A stretch of DNA of 64,000 nt from Modestobacter sp. VKM Ac-2984 (GTDB lineage Bacteria > Actinomycetota > Actinomycetes > Mycobacteriales > Geodermatophilaceae), in assembly GCF_026967985.1 (NCBI RefSeq), contig NZ_JAPVBJ010000005.1, positions 144,564 through 208,563 of the forward strand, given 5' to 3'. The notes under the pieces are model-generated. The model had not been told where the DNA came from. It saw only the letters and a program-made list of their open reading frames with translations, and did not search any database. Positions within the stretch are counted from its first letter, which is position 1; the number at the start of each line of letters is the position of its first letter. The translations under genes and the position numbers were made by a program. Below are positions 62,849 through 64,000 of the stretch, one piece after another.

Positions 62849-63568
62849 ATGCCCACCCCCACAAAGGGCCCCCGTCTCGGCGGCTCCCCCGCGCACGAGC
62901 GGCTGATGCTGGCCAACATGGCCACCTCGCTGTTCGAGCACGGGCGGATCACCACCACCGAGGCCAAGGCCAAGCGGCTGCGGCCGCTGGCCGAGAAGCT
63001 GGTCACCTTCGCCAAGCGCGGTGACCTGCACGCCCGTCGGCAGGTGCTGACGACGATCCGGGACAAGGACGTCGTGCACCACCTGTTCGCCGAGATCGGC
63101 CCGCGCTTCGCGGACCGTCCCGGTGGCTACACGCGCATCGTCAAGGTCGGTCCCCGCAAGGGCGACAACGCACCGATGGCGATCATCGAGCTGGTCGAAG
63201 GCCAGACGGTGGCGCAGCAGGCCGTCGGCGAGGCCGAGCGTGCTCGCGGCACCCGGTTCGCGGCCGGCGCTGGCGCGTCGGCAGCCGCCGGCGAGGTGAC
63301 CGCGGACGCGGTCGCCACGGACACCGACGAGTCCGCCGAGGCCGAGGAGGTCGTCACCGACGTCTTCGTGCCCGACGGCGAGCGCCAGGACGACGGCGAC
63401 GTCACCCCGGAGCCGACATCGGAGAACCTCGCCGTCGTCGACGACCCGACACTCAGCCCCGACGTGGCCGCTGCGGCCGCTGCCGAGGTCGAGGCCGCCG
63501 AGACCACGGATGCGGCAACCGCGGGCGCCCAGGCCCCCGGTGGCGAGCCGGCCACCGACCCGAAGTGA
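62849..63568 (+). CDS. rplQ: 50S ribosomal protein L17, with long acidic C-terminal tail
   Basis: 239 residues. The L17 core is residues 1-~120: [65 protein letters not shown] and [28 protein letters not shown]. The following ~120 residues are Ala/Glu/Asp/Thr-rich and probably disordered, doubling the usual bacterial length. Similar tails are seen in other actinobacterial L17 proteins. SD GAGGAAGGA precedes the ATG. truA starts 28 bp downstream. Confidence 0.97.
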   Translation: MPTPTKGPRLGGSPAHERLMLANMATSLFEHGRITTTEAKAKRLRPLAEKLVTFAKRGDLHARRQVLTTIRDKDVVHHLFAEIGPRFADRPGGYTRIVKVGPRKGDNAPMAIIELVEGQTVAQQAVGEAERARGTRFAAGAGASAAAGEVTADAVATDTDESAEAEEVVTDVFVPDGERQDDGDVTPEPTSENLAVVDDPTLSPDVAAAAAAEVEAAETTDAATAGAQAPGGEPATDPK

Positions 63569-63596
63569 GTTGAGACCGTCCCCGACGGTCCACCCC

Positions 63597-64000
63597 ATGC
63601 AGGACATGCGCGCTGACGAGCCCGCCACCGACCTCGGTGGCGGGCTCGTCCGCGTCCGGCTGGGCATCGCCTACGACGGGACCTCGCTGCACGGATGGGC
63701 CCGTCAGCCCGGCCTGCGCACCGTGCAGGGAGAGCTGGAGCTGGCCCTGGCCACCGTGCTGCGGGCCGACGTGGACCTGACCGTGGCAGGCCGCACGGAC
63801 GCCGGCGTGCACGCCACCGGCCAGGTGGCCCACACCGACCTGCCGCGAGAGCTCTTCGCTGCTCATCAGGACCGGCTGCTGCGACGGCTGCGGGGCGTGC
63901 TCGCACCGGACATCGCCGTGACCTCAGCCGTGGCGGTCACGCGCGACTTCGACGCGCGTTTCTCCGCGTTGGCCCGCCACTACGTGTACCGGCTCACCGA
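63597..64000 (+). CDS. truA: tRNA pseudouridine synthase A, N-terminal part (runs off window)
   Basis: Open from ATG 63597 to the end of the window, ~134 codons visible; ATG 63606 is an alternative start. TruA makes pseudouridine at positions 38-40 of tRNA. Visible: [32 protein letters not shown] and the catalytic motif [16 protein letters not shown] with its essential Asp, then [16 protein letters not shown]. The gene order rpoA-rplQ-truA is standard. Confidence 0.95.
   Translation, partial: MQDMRADEPATDLGGGLVRVRLGIAYDGTSLHGWARQPGLRTVQGELELALATVLRADVDLTVAGRTDAGVHATGQVAHTDLPRELFAAHQDRLLRRLRGVLAPDIAVTSAVAVTRDFDARFSALARHYVYRLT

Overview
This window is a high-GC (roughly 70% by eye) actinobacterial chromosome segment, almost all of it housekeeping genes. 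The following point to Actinomycetota: frequent GTG/TTG starts and ATGA/GTGA gene overlaps, a TTG-started rpoB, hadA-hadB between rpmG and secE, the order tRNA-Trp-secE-nusG-rplK-rplA, a fused-type korA/korB pair, an F420-type LLM oxidoreductase, and an EspC/WXG-like gene pair. The overall look suggests Geodermatophilaceae or a close relative (Blastococcus, Geodermatophilus, Modestobacter), but that placement is inference.

Layout. 1-7562: the 3' half of the complex I operon (nuoH end, nuoI-J-K-L-M-N), with nearly every junction overlapping. 7644-9953: a long-chain polyprenyl diphosphate synthase (probably for the menaquinone tail) and a lipoprotein sugar dehydrogenase. 9937-12096: a divergent FMN-binding protein / MocR regulator pair. 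12166-15329: korB-korA on the minus strand. 15488-16880: htpX and yajQ, convergent. 16970-20019: tRNA-Tyr, a lone TadE/G-like pilus protein, and an EspC-like / WXG-like pair behind a cluster of TGTGGACG motifs. 20235-22998: a candidate Trp/Arg-rich 29-residue peptide ORF and a membrane GGDEF-EAL protein. 23101-25749: tRNA-Thr, tRNA-Met, rpmG, hadA, hadB and a minus-strand aminotransferase. 25976-30247: tRNA-Trp, secE, nusG, rplK, rplA, the L10 leader, rplJ and rplL. 30850-38355: rpoB and rpoC. 38468-40886: three minus-strand accessory genes (LLM oxidoreductase, small orphan protein, trypsin-like protease). 41528-45847: the str operon (rpsL, rpsG, fusA, tuf). 45967-56183: the S10 and spc clusters. 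56380-59207: secY, adk, map. 59489-63568: infA, rpmJ, rpsM, rpsK, rpsD, rpoA, rplQ. 63597-end: the start of truA.

How it works together. The right-hand 40 kb encodes most of the ribosome, RNA polymerase core subunits, elongation factors and the Sec channel, divided into transcription units by strong GC-rich hairpins (after rplA, rplL, rpoC, tuf, rplO) and candidate promoters (before rplJ, rpoB, rpsL, infA). The left part couples respiration (complex I, quinone tail, KOR) with membrane protein quality control (HtpX).

I found no mobile element, CRISPR array, phage gene or defence island. The less ordinary signals are: two bridging mini-cistrons (nuoL-nuoM and rplR-rpsE); the Trp/Arg-rich peptide ORF; the EspC/WXG pair and its upstream motif cluster; a small orphan protein that looks like the N-terminal module of the neighbouring protease; an L33 protein missing one zinc-ligand cysteine; and a tandem duplication of a terminator arm after rplL.
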